A stretch of DNA of 64,000 bases from the NCBI RefSeq assembly GCF_030163755.1, contig NZ_JASJOE010000006.1, positions 35,224 through 99,223 on the forward strand, in the 5' to 3' direction. The notes under the pieces were generated by a model. That model was not told the DNA's origin. It saw only the letters and a list, made by a program, of their open reading frames with translations, and ran no database searches. The translations under genes and the position numbers were made by a program. The stretch is from Roseicyclus amphidinii (GTDB lineage: Bacteria > Pseudomonadota > Alphaproteobacteria > Rhodobacterales > Rhodobacteraceae). Positions 25,074 through 36,431 of the stretch are shown in pieces (within the stretch, counting starts at the first letter, position 1; the number at the start of each line of letters is the position of its first letter).

Positions 25074-26180
25074 ATGCGCCGGTCCCTCTACGCGTCCACC
25101 GCCCTGCATGCCGTGGCCCTTGTCTGGGTCGCGTTCGGAGATGCCGTGCTGCGCGACAGCCCCGAGCCGGAGTTCGAGGTCACGGGCGTGACCCTCCTGT
25201 CGACGGCGGAATTCGAGGCGCTGACCACTGCGGTCGAGCCGACGCCCGTCGCCGTGCAGACCTCTCCGGCTCCCGCGCCGCGGCCTGCTCCCACGCCCGA
25301 ACCGGACCCCGAGCCTGCGCCACCGCCCGAGCCCGAGCCCGAGCCTGCACCGCAGCCCGAGCCGATGCCGCCCGGCGAGGTGACCGACACCATCGCGCCG
25401 CCTGCGCCGCTCTCGGGGGCACCCGACCTGCCGCCCGACACGACGCCCACGCCGCGCGCCGCTGACCGTATCGCCCCGGTGCCGACCCCCGCCCCCGAGG
25501 AGGATGTCGCTGTCGCCCCCGAGGCGACCCCCGAAACCGCCGATCCCCAGCCTGCCGAAACCCCCGTCGAGCAGGAGGAGGTGGCCGCGCCCGAGGAAGC
25601 CACGACCGAGATCGTCACCGAGGCCGAAACGCCCTCGGGCGGGCCGCTCGGCCCCATCGCCTCGATCCGTCCGCCGACCCGGCCTGCGCGCCCCGAGCCG
25701 GTCGAAACCGCGGCCCCCGCGCCCCAGCCCGATCCCGCGCCCGCGCCGGAACCCGAACCGGAGCCTGCGCCCGAACCCGACCCTCTGGCCGCCGCCATCG
25801 CCAGCGCGGTCGCCGATGCCGTGACCGACCCCGCCCCGCCCGCGCAACCCTCCGGCCCGCCGCTGACCTCCGCCGCGCGCGAGGGGTTCCGCGTCGCCGT
25901 ATCCGCGTGCTGGAACGTCGGGTCGCTCAGCAACGAGGCGCAGCGCACCACCGTCGTGGTGGGCTTCGACATGAGCCGCGAGGGGCGGCCCGTGGATGGC
26001 ACGCTGCGCCTTGTGTCCTACGAAGGCGGCAGCCAATCCGCGGCGCAGCAGGCCTTCGAGGCCGCCCGCCGGGCGATCCTGCGTTGTGGTGCCAATGGCT
26101 ACGGGCTGCCTGCCGAAAGCTACGACCATTGGCGGCAGGTGGAGTTGGTCTTCAACCCGGAAGGGATGCGCCTGAGATGA
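25074..26180 (+). CDS. tolA: Tol-Pal energy transducer TolA
   Basis: A 368-residue protein with an N-terminal helix (YASTALHAVALVWVAFGD), a long Pro/Glu/Ala stalk from about 55 to 255 built of PEP and PEPEP repeats, and a C-terminal TolA/TonB domain from about 265. The stalk replaces the alpha-helical KAA-rich domain II of enteric TolA with a probably extended polyproline one. The C-terminal domain contains two cysteines (SACWNV and LRCGANGY). TolA spans the periplasm and contacts Pal/TolB. The stop overlaps the next gene by ATGA. Confidence 0.93.
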   Translation: MRRSLYASTALHAVALVWVAFGDAVLRDSPEPEFEVTGVTLLSTAEFEALTTAVEPTPVAVQTSPAPAPRPAPTPEPDPEPAPPPEPEPEPAPQPEPMPPGEVTDTIAPPAPLSGAPDLPPDTTPTPRAADRIAPVPTPAPEEDVAVAPEATPETADPQPAETPVEQEEVAAPEEATTEIVTEAETPSGGPLGPIASIRPPTRPARPEPVETAAPAPQPDPAPAPEPEPEPAPEPDPLAAAIASAVADAVTDPAPPAQPSGPPLTSAAREGFRVAVSACWNVGSLSNEAQRTTVVVGFDMSREGRPVDGTLRLVSYEGGSQSAAQQAFEAARRAILRCGANGYGLPAESYDHWRQVELVFNPEGMRLR

Positions 26181-26578
26181 TGCGTGCCTTAGCCCTTGCC
26201 GCTTTGATGGCCCTGTCGACACCGGCCCCGTCCGGGGCGACCGGCACCGTCGAGGTGACGCCGCAAGACCTGTTGCGCGCCCGCCTGACCGAGATGGTCG
26301 CGCCCTGCTGGGCGGTGGAGGGCCTGTCCCCCTCGGCCCGCGCCACGGTCGTCACGCTCGCCGTCGAGATGACGCCCGAGGGCCAGCCGCGCGCCGAGAC
26401 GATCCGGCTGCTCCGCGCCCGCGGCGACCGCTACCCCGCCGATGTGGCGCAGGCCTTCGCGGCCGCGCGCCGGGCGGTCCTGCGCTGCGCCGGGGCGGGT
26501 TACGACCTGCCCGCCGATCTTCACCCCCATTGGCGCGAGGTGGAGATGACCTTCGACGCCAACGCGCATGTGATGTGA
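26177..26578 (+). CDS. Stand-alone secreted TolA C-terminal-domain protein
   Basis: A 133-residue periplasmic protein with a signal peptide ([21 protein letters not shown]) and then only a TolA domain III. Its body aligns without large gaps to the end of TolA just upstream: CW.V.GLS, VE/DM..EG.P, AF.AARRA.LRC…GY.LPA, and HWR.VE..F. Both keep the two cysteines. It lacks the membrane anchor and the stalk, so it cannot transmit force. It overlaps tolA by ATGA and precedes tolB, so it is part of the operon. It probably arose by tandem duplication and may modulate Pal, TolB or TolA contacts (inference). Confidence 0.75.
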   Translation: MMRALALAALMALSTPAPSGATGTVEVTPQDLLRARLTEMVAPCWAVEGLSPSARATVVTLAVEMTPEGQPRAETIRLLRARGDRYPADVAQAFAAARRAVLRCAGAGYDLPADLHPHWREVEMTFDANAHVM

Positions 26579-26642
26579 TGTTACCGATCCGTCCCGCCAT
26601 ACCAAGGACCAGACGCCGCCCGTCGCGGCAGGAGGTGTTTCC

Positions 26643-27983
26643 ATGCTGACCCGTCGTTCCCTGATCCGCTCGACTGCCGCGCTGACGCTGGCCTCGAGCT
26701 TGCCGCTGGTCCCCGCCCGTGCCCAGACCGGGCCGCTGCGCCTCGAGATCACCGAGGGCGTGATCGAGCCCTTGCCCTTTGCGGTCCCGCGCTTCATCGC
26801 GCGCAATGGCGGGGCCGCGGATGCGGCCGCCGACATCACCCGCGTGATCGCCGCCGACCTGCGGGGCACCGGCCTGTTCCGGCAGATCCCCGAAAGCGCG
26901 CATATCTCCAGCGTGACCGCCTTCGACGCGCCGGTGCAATACAACGACTGGCAGGCAATCAACGCGCAGGCCCTGATCGTGGGCGAGGTCGAGGAAAGCG
27001 GCGGCCGCCTGATCGTGCGCTTCCGCCTGTTCGACGTGTTCAGCCAGCAGCCGCTGGGCGAGGGGCTGCAATTCGTCGGCCCGCGCGAGGGCTGGCGGCG
27101 CATGGCGCATAACGTCGCCGACCAGGTCTACGAGCGGATCACGGGCGAGGGCGGCTATTTCGACACCCGTGTCGTCTTCATCCACGAGGAGGGGCCGAAG
27201 AACGCCCGGCTCAAGCGGCTGGCGATCATGGATTACGACGGGGCCAACGTTCAGTTCCTGACCGATTCCCGCTCGCTCGTGCTCGCGCCGCGGTTCAGTC
27301 CGACCGGTGACCGCATCATCTACACCAGCTACGAAAGCGGCCAGCCGCGTGTCTACCTGATGGACGTGGCCACCGTCACGCGCCGCCCGCTCGAGGCGAT
27401 CTCGGCGGGCGACATGAGCTTTTCGCCGCGCTTCACGCCGGATGGCGGCAGTGTCGTCTTCTCGATGGCGCAGGGCGGCAACACCGACATCTTCCGCGTC
27501 AGCGTGGGGGGCGGGGCACGCACGCAGCTGACCAGCGCGCCGTCGATCGAGACCGCGCCCTCCTTCTCGCCCGACGGCAGCCAGATGGTCTTCGAGAGCG
27601 ACCGCACCGGCGGGCAGCAGATCTACGTCATGCCCGCAGGCGGCGGCGAGCCGCAGCGCATCAGCCGCGGCACCGGGCGCTACGGCACCCCGGTCTGGAG
27701 CCCGCGGGGCGATTACATCGCCTTCACCAAGCAGGAGGCCGGGCGCTTCCACATCGGCGTGATGCGCACCAACGGCAGCGAGGAGCGGCTCTTGACCGCG
27801 TCCTTCCTCGACGAGGGGCCGACCTGGGCGCCGAACGGGCGCGTGCTGATGTTCACCCGCGAGACGGCGGGCGCCGATGGCGCGCCGGCGGTCTACTCGG
27901 TCGATATCTCGGGGCGCAACCTGCAGCGGGTGGCGACGCCCGGCATGGCCTCCGACCCGTCTTGGTCGCCGCGCCTGACCTGA
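26643..27983 (+). CDS. tolB: Tol-Pal periplasmic beta-propeller protein TolB
   Basis: A 446-residue protein with an N-terminal export signal, a mixed domain to about 170, and a six-bladed propeller of WD40-like repeats: [65 protein letters not shown], and [15 protein letters not shown]. The signal contains TRRSLIR, close to the twin-arginine consensus, followed by a moderately hydrophobic stretch and PARAQ as the likely cleavage site. TolB shuttles between Pal and TolA. Confidence 0.95.
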   Translation: MLTRRSLIRSTAALTLASSLPLVPARAQTGPLRLEITEGVIEPLPFAVPRFIARNGGAADAAADITRVIAADLRGTGLFRQIPESAHISSVTAFDAPVQYNDWQAINAQALIVGEVEESGGRLIVRFRLFDVFSQQPLGEGLQFVGPREGWRRMAHNVADQVYERITGEGGYFDTRVVFIHEEGPKNARLKRLAIMDYDGANVQFLTDSRSLVLAPRFSPTGDRIIYTSYESGQPRVYLMDVATVTRRPLEAISAGDMSFSPRFTPDGGSVVFSMAQGGNTDIFRVSVGGGARTQLTSAPSIETAPSFSPDGSQMVFESDRTGGQQIYVMPAGGGEPQRISRGTGRYGTPVWSPRGDYIAFTKQEAGRFHIGVMRTNGSEERLLTASFLDEGPTWAPNGRVLMFTRETAGADGAPAVYSVDISGRNLQRVATPGMASDPSWSPRLT

Positions 27984-28056
27984 GCCTTTCACCCCGCATG
28001 GACGGCTGCGGCGCGCCCATGCTAGATTGATTTGAACACCAAGGACCCGATCCCCC

Positions 28057-28563
28057 ATGACCCTTCGTTTCCGTGCTTCCGCGCTCATCCTCACTGCCGC
28101 CCTGGCGCTTTCGGCCTGTGCCCAGGGGGGGCTTCGTGGCGATGACACCGTCAACCTCAACGCGCAGGGCGGGCTGGGCGCGGCCTCGGACCCGACCAGC
28201 GTGGCCTATTTCAACCAGGTGGTCGGCGACCGCGTGCTCTTCGCCGTCGACCAGTCGACGCTGGACGCACAGGCGCAGGCGACGCTCGACGGGCAGGCGC
28301 AGTGGCTCCTGAGCAATGCCGAATACAGGGTCCAGATCGAAGGCCATGCCGACGAGCAGGGCACGCGCGAATACAACATCGCGCTGGGGGCCCGCCGGGC
28401 GGCTGCCGTGCGCGACTACCTCGTGTCGCGCGGTGTGCCCGCGAACCGGTTGACCACGATCAGCTACGGCAAGGAGCGCCCGATCGAGATCTGTTCCGAG
28501 GAAAGCTGCTACCGCCAGAACCGCCGCGCGGTGACGGTCCTGTCCTTCGGCACCGGGGTCTGA
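28057..28563 (+). CDS. pal: Peptidoglycan-associated lipoprotein Pal
   Basis: A 168-residue lipoprotein with a type II signal ending in LALSAC (acylated Cys21) and a C-terminal OmpA-like peptidoglycan-binding domain. The diaminopimelate-binding stretch is IEGHADEQGTREYNIALGARRA. It anchors the outer membrane to the cell wall and binds TolB. About 70 bases separate it from tolB. Confidence 0.96.
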   Translation: MTLRFRASALILTAALALSACAQGGLRGDDTVNLNAQGGLGAASDPTSVAYFNQVVGDRVLFAVDQSTLDAQAQATLDGQAQWLLSNAEYRVQIEGHADEQGTREYNIALGARRAAAVRDYLVSRGVPANRLTTISYGKERPIEICSEESCYRQNRRAVTVLSFGTGV

Positions 28564-28567
28564 CGCG

Positions 28568-29398
28568 ATGCGCCGCGCTCTCGTCCTGGCCCTCTGCCTC
28601 GGCCTTGCAGCGCCTGCGGCGGTCGCGCAGGATCGGGCGCAGACGCTGGCCGACATCCGGCAGGAGCTGTCGGTGCTCTTCGTCGAGCTGCAGCGTCTGC
28701 GGGGTGAGCTGAACACCTCCGGCGGTGCAATGGGCTCGGGCGGGGGCGGCACCGTCCTGAGCCGTGTCGACGCGATCGAGGCCGAGTTGCGCCGCCTCAC
28801 GGCCCAGACCGAACAGTTGCAGATCCGCATCGACCGGGTCGTGACCGATGGCACGAACCGGGTGGGCGACCTGGAGTTCCGCCTGTGCGAGCTCGAGGCC
28901 GATTGCGACATCGGCGACCTGGGCGAAACGCCGAACCTTGGCGGGGTCGAGGTGCGGCAGGGTGCGGGCATCGTCGCGCCGGTCGCGCCGAACGCAGGCG
29001 GCGGTGCGAACCTCGCCGTGGCCGAGCAGAGCGATTTCGACCGCGCCCGCGCGGCCTACGAAGGGGGCGATTACGCGCAGGCGGCGCAGCTTTTCGAAAG
29101 CTTCACGCTGACCTATCCCGGTGGCCCCCTCTCGGCCGAGGCGCATTTCCTGCGCGGCCAGTCCGAGGCGCAGCAGGGCCAGTGGAGCCGCGCCGCACGC
29201 GCCTATCTCGACGCCTTCACCGCCGACACGCAGGGCGGCCGCGCGGCGGCATCGCTTCTCAATCTCGGCACGTCGCTGGGTGAGCTGGGCCAGACCGACG
29301 AGGCGTGCGTGACGCTGGGCGAGGTCGGTCTGCGCTATCCCGGCGATCCCGCCGTGGCCGAGGCCGAGGCTGCGCGCCTGCGTCTCGGGTGCTTCTGA
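28568..29398 (+). CDS. ybgF: Tol-Pal system protein YbgF (CpoB)
   Basis: A 276-residue periplasmic protein: signal peptide (MRRALVLALCLGLAAPAAVAQ), an N-terminal trimeric coiled-coil region (LADIRQELSVLFVELQRLRGEL, and VDAIEAELRRLTAQTEQLQIRI), and three C-terminal tetratricopeptide repeats from about 155 (DFDRARAAYEGGDYAQAAQLFESF). YbgF/CpoB coordinates peptidoglycan synthesis with Tol-driven constriction. The gene starts 4 bases after the pal stop. Confidence 0.93.
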   Translation: MRRALVLALCLGLAAPAAVAQDRAQTLADIRQELSVLFVELQRLRGELNTSGGAMGSGGGGTVLSRVDAIEAELRRLTAQTEQLQIRIDRVVTDGTNRVGDLEFRLCELEADCDIGDLGETPNLGGVEVRQGAGIVAPVAPNAGGGANLAVAEQSDFDRARAAYEGGDYAQAAQLFESFTLTYPGGPLSAEAHFLRGQSEAQQGQWSRAARAYLDAFTADTQGGRAAASLLNLGTSLGELGQTDEACVTLGEVGLRYPGDPAVAEAEAARLRLGCF

Positions 29399-29402
29399 TC
29401 CG

Positions 29403-30671
29403 GTGAACGAGGACAGCCTCGAGGCGCGCTTCGCCGCGCGGATGGGCGCGCTTCTCGGCCCCGATTTCCCCCCGGCGCTCGGGCTTGCCGTCTCGGGTGG
29501 CGGCGACAGCATGGCGATGTTGGCGCTGGCCCATGGCTGGGCGCGGGTGATGGGCGTTGGGCTGCACGTCGTGACGGTCGATCACGGGCTTCGCCCCGAG
29601 GCGGCCACCGAGGCCGCGATGGTGGCCGCGGAATGCCGCGCGCTTGGCCACGCGCATGACACTCTGCGCTGGCAATGGGACGGAACCGGCAACCTGCAGG
29701 ACGGGGCGCGCCGGGCGCGGCGGGCGCTGATCGGCGATTGGCGCGGCGAGCTGCGCCACGTTCTCTTCGCGCATACGCAGGATGACCAGGCCGAGACGGT
29801 GCTGATGCGCCTTCTGCGCGGCTCGGGGGTGGAGGGGCTGGCCGCGATGGCGGCCCGGCGCCACGTTCCCGACGACCGCGGCGGCTGGTGGCTGGTCCGG
29901 CCCCTGCTGGACGAAAACCGGGCCGAACTGCGCCATTACGCCGATACGCTGCGGCTGCCCTGTGTCGATGATCCGTCGAACGAGGATGCGCGCTTCGACC
30001 GGGTGCGGATGCGTCAGGCGATGGCGGCGCTCGGGCTGGACCGTGCGGCGCTGGCGCAGACCGCCGGGCGCATGGCCCGCGCCGCCGAGGCTCTGGAGGC
30101 CCGCGCGGCAGAGGTCTCGGCCCGCATCGTCACGCGGGAGGTCGTGAACGGCACGCCGACCGGCGATCTGCTGGTCGACCGCGACGGGCTGGCCATGGTG
30201 GAGCGCGACACGCAGATGCGGCTGCTGGCCGCGGCGCTGCAACGCGTGGCCAGCGCCCCCTACCGCCCGCGCGCGCAGGCGCTCGAGGCGCTGCTTGACC
30301 GTGCGCTCGGCGGGGCGGGGGGGACGCTGCATGGCGTCGATCTGACCGTCAAGGCGGGGCATATCCGGCTGGCGCGCGAATTTGCCGCCCTTGCTGGGCA
30401 GGAGGCCGAAGCGCGGCCCGGCCTGCTGTGGGACGGGCGCTGGCGTCTGGGCGACGCGGTGGGCGAGGGGCTGACGCTGCGCGCGCTCGGGCCCGAGGGA
30501 TGGGCGCAACGCCCTGAAAACAAGGCGTTCGGCGTGCCCGTCCGCGCGGCCTGGTCCTGGCCCGCCCTGTTCGAAGGTGACCGGCTTGTCGCCTGCGCCC
30601 CGCTGGGTGTCGGCCCCGCGGCGGCGATCCGGCTCGAGCAGGCGGGCCGCCCCATTCTGCCGCATCCCTGA
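29403..30671 (+). CDS. tilS: tRNA(Ile)-lysidine synthase
   Basis: A 422-residue N-type ATP pyrophosphatase that modifies C34 of tRNA-Ile(CAU) to lysidine. The P-loop SGGGDS is at residues 31-36, followed by [11 protein letters not shown] and a long tail. The start is GTG 29403, 4 bases after the ybgF stop, with no clear ribosome-binding site, which suggests translational coupling. The tilS-ftsH order is conserved in alphaproteobacteria. Confidence 0.92.
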   Translation: MNEDSLEARFAARMGALLGPDFPPALGLAVSGGGDSMAMLALAHGWARVMGVGLHVVTVDHGLRPEAATEAAMVAAECRALGHAHDTLRWQWDGTGNLQDGARRARRALIGDWRGELRHVLFAHTQDDQAETVLMRLLRGSGVEGLAAMAARRHVPDDRGGWWLVRPLLDENRAELRHYADTLRLPCVDDPSNEDARFDRVRMRQAMAALGLDRAALAQTAGRMARAAEALEARAAEVSARIVTREVVNGTPTGDLLVDRDGLAMVERDTQMRLLAAALQRVASAPYRPRAQALEALLDRALGGAGGTLHGVDLTVKAGHIRLAREFAALAGQEAEARPGLLWDGRWRLGDAVGEGLTLRALGPEGWAQRPENKAFGVPVRAAWSWPALFEGDRLVACAPLGVGPAAAIRLEQAGRPILPHP

Positions 30672-30678
30672 ATACGCA

Positions 30679-30740
30679 TTGAAGTCCGGGGCCGCATGTC
30701 TATCTTTCAAGGCAACCGGGGGCGGTGACATTCCCGCCCC
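30679..30740 (+). promoter_or_regulatory. Candidate ftsH promoter and leader hairpin
   Basis: TTGAAG (30679-30684) and TATCTT (30701-30706) are 16 bases apart. The boxes also partly resemble the heat-shock RpoH type (…TTG…YTAT-T), in keeping with ftsH being a heat-shock gene in many bacteria. A GGGGCGG/CCGCCCC stem (about 30718-30740) lies in the leader. Confidence 0.45.
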
Positions 30741-30759
30741 GAGTGTAAGGAGAACTCCC

Positions 30760-32682
<1,923 letters not shown>

Positions 32683-32702
32683 GCGGAACGCGGCAGACAT
32701 GG

Positions 32703-32734
32703 AAACGCCCCGGCCAGATGGCCGGGGCGTTTTT
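32703..32734 (+). terminator. Rho-independent terminator of ftsH
   Basis: A perfect 12-base stem (ACGCCCCGGCC and its complement around an AGAT loop) ends in TTTTT. It may also act weakly for the minus-strand gene to its right. Confidence 0.9.
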
Positions 32735-32757
32735 CGTTGGGCGGGGCAAGGGCTGCA

Positions 32758-33051
32758 TCAGCTGCCCGCGTAGCGGTCGCGCGCCTTCTGCATCCCGTTT
32801 TCCAGCGCGTGCCACGCCTTTTCGAACCCGTCGATCATGTCCTGCCAGGCGGCCCCGCTGGCGCGGCCGATCTCCTGCAGGCGGCCTTCGGCCTCGTCGC
32901 GGCGCTCTTTCAGCTCATCGAGCTGGCGCTCGAGCTCGGCCTCGCCCTTGCCCTGGGCCTCCTTGAGGTCAGCGCGCATCTTGCGGATCTCCGCGTTCCA
33001 CTTGTCGAGCTGGGCCTTCGCCCGTTCGACATACACGTCTTGCGTCGTCAT
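32758..33051 (-). CDS. Small coiled-coil protein (leucine-heptad paralog)
   Basis: A 97-residue acidic protein with no signal peptide, mostly coiled coil: Val8, Leu15, Ile22 and Leu29 are spaced by seven. It aligns without gaps over its full length to the next gene upstream (AKAQ at 11-14, Trp18, GRA near 62, AW near 80). Start ATG 33051 has AAGGAGG upstream (complement of 33061-33055). No family was recognised with certainty; a phasin-like or YtxH-like structural role is possible. Confidence 0.75.
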   Translation of the reverse strand: MTTQDVYVERAKAQLDKWNAEIRKMRADLKEAQGKGEAELERQLDELKERRDEAEGRLQEIGRASGAAWQDMIDGFEKAWHALENGMQKARDRYAGS

Positions 33052-33110
33052 GGTGTCCTCCTTGTTTCCGCGTTGGACATGCCTTCGACGTAAGGGCGCG
33101 GTGGCGACGC

Positions 33111-33145
33111 AAAAAGGGGTCGGCCCGGCGATGCCCGCCAACCCC
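33111..33145 (-). terminator. Minus-strand terminator between the two coiled-coil genes
   Basis: On the minus strand GGGGTTGGC (33145-33137) pairs with GCCGACCCC (33124-33116), with one G-T wobble, and TTTTT follows (33115-33111). It lies 30 bases past the upstream coiled-coil gene, so that gene is separately terminated. Confidence 0.8.
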
Positions 33146-33177
33146 CTGATCAAGCACTTACATTTGCCGGTGGGTTT

Positions 33178-33471
33178 TCAGCCGCCCATCATCTTCTTGC
33201 GGGCGGCCTCCATGGTTTTCTCCATCTCCTTCCAGGCGCTCTCCATGGATTTCTGCACCTCTTTCGCGGCCTCCATGTTCGCGCGGCCCATGTCTTCCAT
33301 CTGGGCCTCGATCTTCTTGCGCTGGGCGTTCATGTCGTCCCATTGCTTCATCATCTGGTGCTGGCCTTGGGCCCCGGCTTCCATCATCTTGTCCTGCATC
33401 TTCTTCATCTCGGCCGTCCACTGGTCCATCTGGGCCTTGGCCTGCGCCATGAAATCGGTCTTTTCCGCCAT
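33178..33471 (-). CDS. Small methionine-rich coiled-coil protein
   Basis: A 97-residue protein with 18 methionines and no signal peptide. Met8, Met15, Met22 and Met29 hold the same heptad positions as Val8, Leu15, Ile22 and Leu29 of its tandem paralog downstream; a second series runs 40, 47, 54 (Ile), 61. It is ungapped against the paralog over the whole length. Its terminator lies between the two genes. The ribosome-binding site (CCGGAGA) is close to ATG 33471. Function unknown; methionine-lined coiled coils can be flexible, metal-responsive or oxidation-sensitive, which is inference. Confidence 0.75.
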   Translation of the reverse strand: MAEKTDFMAQAKAQMDQWTAEMKKMQDKMMEAGAQGQHQMMKQWDDMNAQRKKIEAQMEDMGRANMEAAKEVQKSMESAWKEMEKTMEAARKKMMGG

Positions 33472-33688
33472 CTGTCCGGTCTCCGCTCGGGGGTTTGCCG
33501 CACGAGACTATCATGGATCGCGCCGATAATCGCCCCCGGCGCGCAGTTGCGCCCGCGTGTTTCGCATCGGAAACGGTTCTTGACGGGTGCGCTTGCGAAT
33601 GTGTCGGAAACGATCCTCGCAAACCGCGCTGCGCCCGTTATAGGCGAGTCCGACGACATGCCCGACAGGGAAAGGGAGCCCGCCCGAG

Positions 33689-35365
33689 ATGGCCTTCAAG
33701 ACCGACATCGAAATCGCCCGCGAGGCGCAGAAGAAACCGATCCAGGAGATCGGTGCGAAACTCGACATTCCGACCGAGGCGCTGCTGCCCTACGGCCATG
33801 ACAAGGCCAAGGTGGGGCAGGACTTCATCAACTCGCTCGAGGGGCGTGCGAACGGCAAGCTGATCCTCGTGACCGCGATCAACCCCACGCCCGCGGGCGA
33901 GGGCAAGACGACGACCACCGTGGGCCTTGGCGACGGCCTGAACCGCATCGGCAAGAAGGCCGCGATCTGCATCCGCGAGGCGAGCCTTGGCCCGAACTTC
34001 GGGATGAAGGGCGGGGCCGCGGGTGGCGGCTACGCGCAGGTCGTGCCGATGGAGGACATGAACCTTCATTTCACCGGCGATTTCCACGCGATCACGGCGG
34101 CGCACAACCTGCTGTCGGCGATGATCGACAACCACATCTACTGGGGCAACGAGCTGGAGATCGACGAGCGCCGCGTCACCTGGCGCCGCGTGCTCGACAT
34201 GAACGACCGCGCGCTGCGCGATGTCGTGACCTCGCTGGGTGGCGTCGCCAACGGTTTCCCGCGGCAGACAGGCTTCGACATCACGGTCGCCTCCGAGGTC
34301 ATGGCGATCCTTTGTCTCGCTTCCGACCTGGCCGATCTCGAGCAGCGTCTGGGCGACATGATCGTGGCCTATCGCCGTGACAAGACGCCGATCTACTGCC
34401 GCGACATCAAGGCGGACGGGGCGATGACCGTCCTCCTGAAGGACGCGATGCAGCCGAACCTTGTGCAGACGCTGGAGAACAACCCCGCTTTCGTCCATGG
34501 CGGGCCCTTCGCCAATATCGCCCATGGCTGCAACTCGGTCATCGCCACGAAGACCGCGCTGAAGCTGGCCGATTACGTCGTGACCGAGGCGGGCTTCGGC
34601 GCGGACCTGGGTGCCGAGAAGTTCATGAACATCAAGTGCCGCAAGGCGGGTCTTGCGCCCGACGCGGTGGTGATCGTGGCGACCGTGCGCGCGATGAAGA
34701 TGAACGGCGGTGTCGCCAAGGCCGACCTCGGAGCCGAGAACGTGGACGCGGTCAATAAGGGCTGCGCGAACCTCGGCCGTCACGTCCAGAACGTGAAGAA
34801 ATTCGGCGTGCCGGTCGTGGTCGGCATCAACCATTTCGCGGGCGACACCGAAGCCGAGATCGCGGCCGTCCAGGCCTATGTCGCAAGCCTCGGAACCGAG
34901 GCGATCCTGTGCAAGCACTGGGCCGAGGGTGGCGCGGGCATCGAGCCGCTGGCGCACAAGGTCGTCGAGATGGCCGAGAGCGGCACCGCGAATTTCGCGC
35001 CGCTCTACGAGGATGGCATGAGCCTGTTCGGCAAGATCGAGACCATCGCCAAGTCGATCTATCACGCCTCGGAGGTGATCGCGGACAAGAAGGTGCGCGA
35101 CCAGCTGAAGGAATGGGAAGCGCAGGGCTATGGCACCCTGCCGGTCTGCATGGCCAAGACGCAGTATTCCTTCTCGACAGACCCGAACCTGCGCGGTGCG
35201 CCCGAGGGGCACACGCTGCCGATCCGGGAGGTGCGGCTCTCGGCGGGGGCGGGGTTCGTCGTGGTGATCTGCGGCGAGATCATGACCATGCCGGGCCTGC
35301 CGCGGGTGCCGGCCTCGGAGACGATCCGGTTGAACGAGGCGGGCCTGATCGAAGGCCTGTTCTGA
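33689..35365 (+). CDS. fhs: Formate-tetrahydrofolate ligase
   Basis: A 558-residue enzyme that makes 10-formyl-THF from formate, THF and ATP. The P-loop [11 protein letters not shown] is at 66-76, followed by [37 protein letters not shown]. The ATG has AGGGAAAGGGAG upstream. Pairing with folD next door gives reversible interconversion between formate and methylene-THF, as used for purine and formate metabolism in roseobacters. Confidence 0.96.
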   Translation: MAFKTDIEIAREAQKKPIQEIGAKLDIPTEALLPYGHDKAKVGQDFINSLEGRANGKLILVTAINPTPAGEGKTTTTVGLGDGLNRIGKKAAICIREASLGPNFGMKGGAAGGGYAQVVPMEDMNLHFTGDFHAITAAHNLLSAMIDNHIYWGNELEIDERRVTWRRVLDMNDRALRDVVTSLGGVANGFPRQTGFDITVASEVMAILCLASDLADLEQRLGDMIVAYRRDKTPIYCRDIKADGAMTVLLKDAMQPNLVQTLENNPAFVHGGPFANIAHGCNSVIATKTALKLADYVVTEAGFGADLGAEKFMNIKCRKAGLAPDAVVIVATVRAMKMNGGVAKADLGAENVDAVNKGCANLGRHVQNVKKFGVPVVVGINHFAGDTEAEIAAVQAYVASLGTEAILCKHWAEGGAGIEPLAHKVVEMAESGTANFAPLYEDGMSLFGKIETIAKSIYHASEVIADKKVRDQLKEWEAQGYGTLPVCMAKTQYSFSTDPNLRGAPEGHTLPIREVRLSAGAGFVVVICGEIMTMPGLPRVPASETIRLNEAGLIEGLF

Positions 35366-35374
35366 GGACGGGGG

Positions 35375-35409
35375 CGCGTCGTCGGGGGCATCGAGCCCCC
35401 GCCGACGCG
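35375..35409 (+). promoter_or_regulatory. Strong hairpin between fhs and folD
   Basis: CGCGTCG-TC-GGGGGC (35375-35389) pairs with GCCCCC-GC-CGACGCG (35395-35409) around ATCGA. There is no T tract, so partial termination or message stabilisation is more likely than full termination. Confidence 0.5.
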
Positions 35410-35476
35410 GTCGCCGCGCTGCGGCTCCGGGCGCCCGGCCTTGCGGGGTTGTGCCCCGGTGGCAGGCGTCGGATAT

Positions 35477-35498
35477 GCGTATTTTTGGAAAGATGAAG
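35477..35498 (+). repeat. Interspersed short element upstream of folD
   Basis: GCGTATTTTTGGAAAGATGAAG lies directly before folD. It matches a short sequence I remember as dispersed in many Rhodobacteraceae intergenic regions, and it resembles the tail of the hairpin array near 17468-17486 (CATATTTGGGGGATGAAG). Confidence 0.5.
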
Positions 35499-35507
35499 GG
35501 CTGGGGC

Positions 35508-36407
35508 ATGGCTGCAACGATCATCGACGGAAAGGCCTTTGCCGCGAAGGTGCGGGGGCAGGTGGCCGAGAAGGTGGCCGCGCTGAAGGCGGACCACGGG
35601 ATCGTGCCGGGGCTCGCGGTGGTGCTGGTGGGGGAAGACCCCGCGAGCCAGGTCTACGTGCGCAACAAGGGCAAGCAGACCGTCGAGGTCGGCATGGCAA
35701 GCTTCGAGCACAAGCTCGACGCGGCGACGCCCGAGGCGGAGATCCTTGCGCTGGTCGCGCGGCTCAATGCCGATCCGGCGGTGCATGGCATCCTTGTGCA
35801 GCTGCCGCTGCCCGATCATTGCGACGCGGCCAAGGTGATCAACACGATCGACCCGGCCAAGGACGTGGACGGGTTCCATATCTCGAACGTGGGGCTTCTG
35901 GGCACGGGGCAGAAGGCGCTGGTGCCCTGCACCCCCTTGGGCTGCCTGATGATGCTGCGCGACCATCACGGGAGCCTCTCGGGGCTCGAGGCCGTCGTCG
36001 TGGGGCGGTCGAACATCGTCGGCAAGCCGATGGCGCAACTGCTTCTGGGCGACAGCTGCACAGTGACGATCGCGCATTCGCGCACCAAGGACCTGGGCGA
36101 GGTCTGTCGCCGGGCCGATATCCTTGTTGCCGCGGTGGGCCGGCCCGAGATGATCCGGGGCGACTGGGTCAAGCCCGGCGCGACGGTGATCGACGTGGGC
36201 ATCAACCGGGTGCCGCATCCCGAGGATCCGGCCAGGACGCGGCTGGTGGGCGATTGCCACTACGACAGCTGCGCCGAGGTGGCGGGTGCCATCACGCCGG
36301 TGCCGGGTGGCGTGGGGCCGATGACCATCGCCTGCCTGTTGGCCAATACGCTGACGGCCTGTTGCCGGGCCAACGGGTTGCCCGAGCCCGAGGGGCTGAC
36401 CGCCTGA
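35508..36407 (+). CDS. folD: Bifunctional methylene-THF dehydrogenase/cyclohydrolase
   Basis: A 299-residue FolD that oxidises 5,10-methylene-THF and hydrolyses the methenyl product. [12 protein letters not shown] carries the catalytic Tyr/Lys pair, [11 protein letters not shown] and KDVDGFH follow, and [18 protein letters not shown] is the NADP loop. ATG 35508 is chosen because upstream in-frame residues come from the repeat element. It follows fhs on the same strand. Confidence 0.95.
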   Translation: MAATIIDGKAFAAKVRGQVAEKVAALKADHGIVPGLAVVLVGEDPASQVYVRNKGKQTVEVGMASFEHKLDAATPEAEILALVARLNADPAVHGILVQLPLPDHCDAAKVINTIDPAKDVDGFHISNVGLLGTGQKALVPCTPLGCLMMLRDHHGSLSGLEAVVVGRSNIVGKPMAQLLLGDSCTVTIAHSRTKDLGEVCRRADILVAAVGRPEMIRGDWVKPGATVIDVGINRVPHPEDPARTRLVGDCHYDSCAEVAGAITPVPGGVGPMTIACLLANTLTACCRANGLPEPEGLTA

Positions 36408-36431
36408 GCCGGCGGGCGGCGGGCGGCGCGA

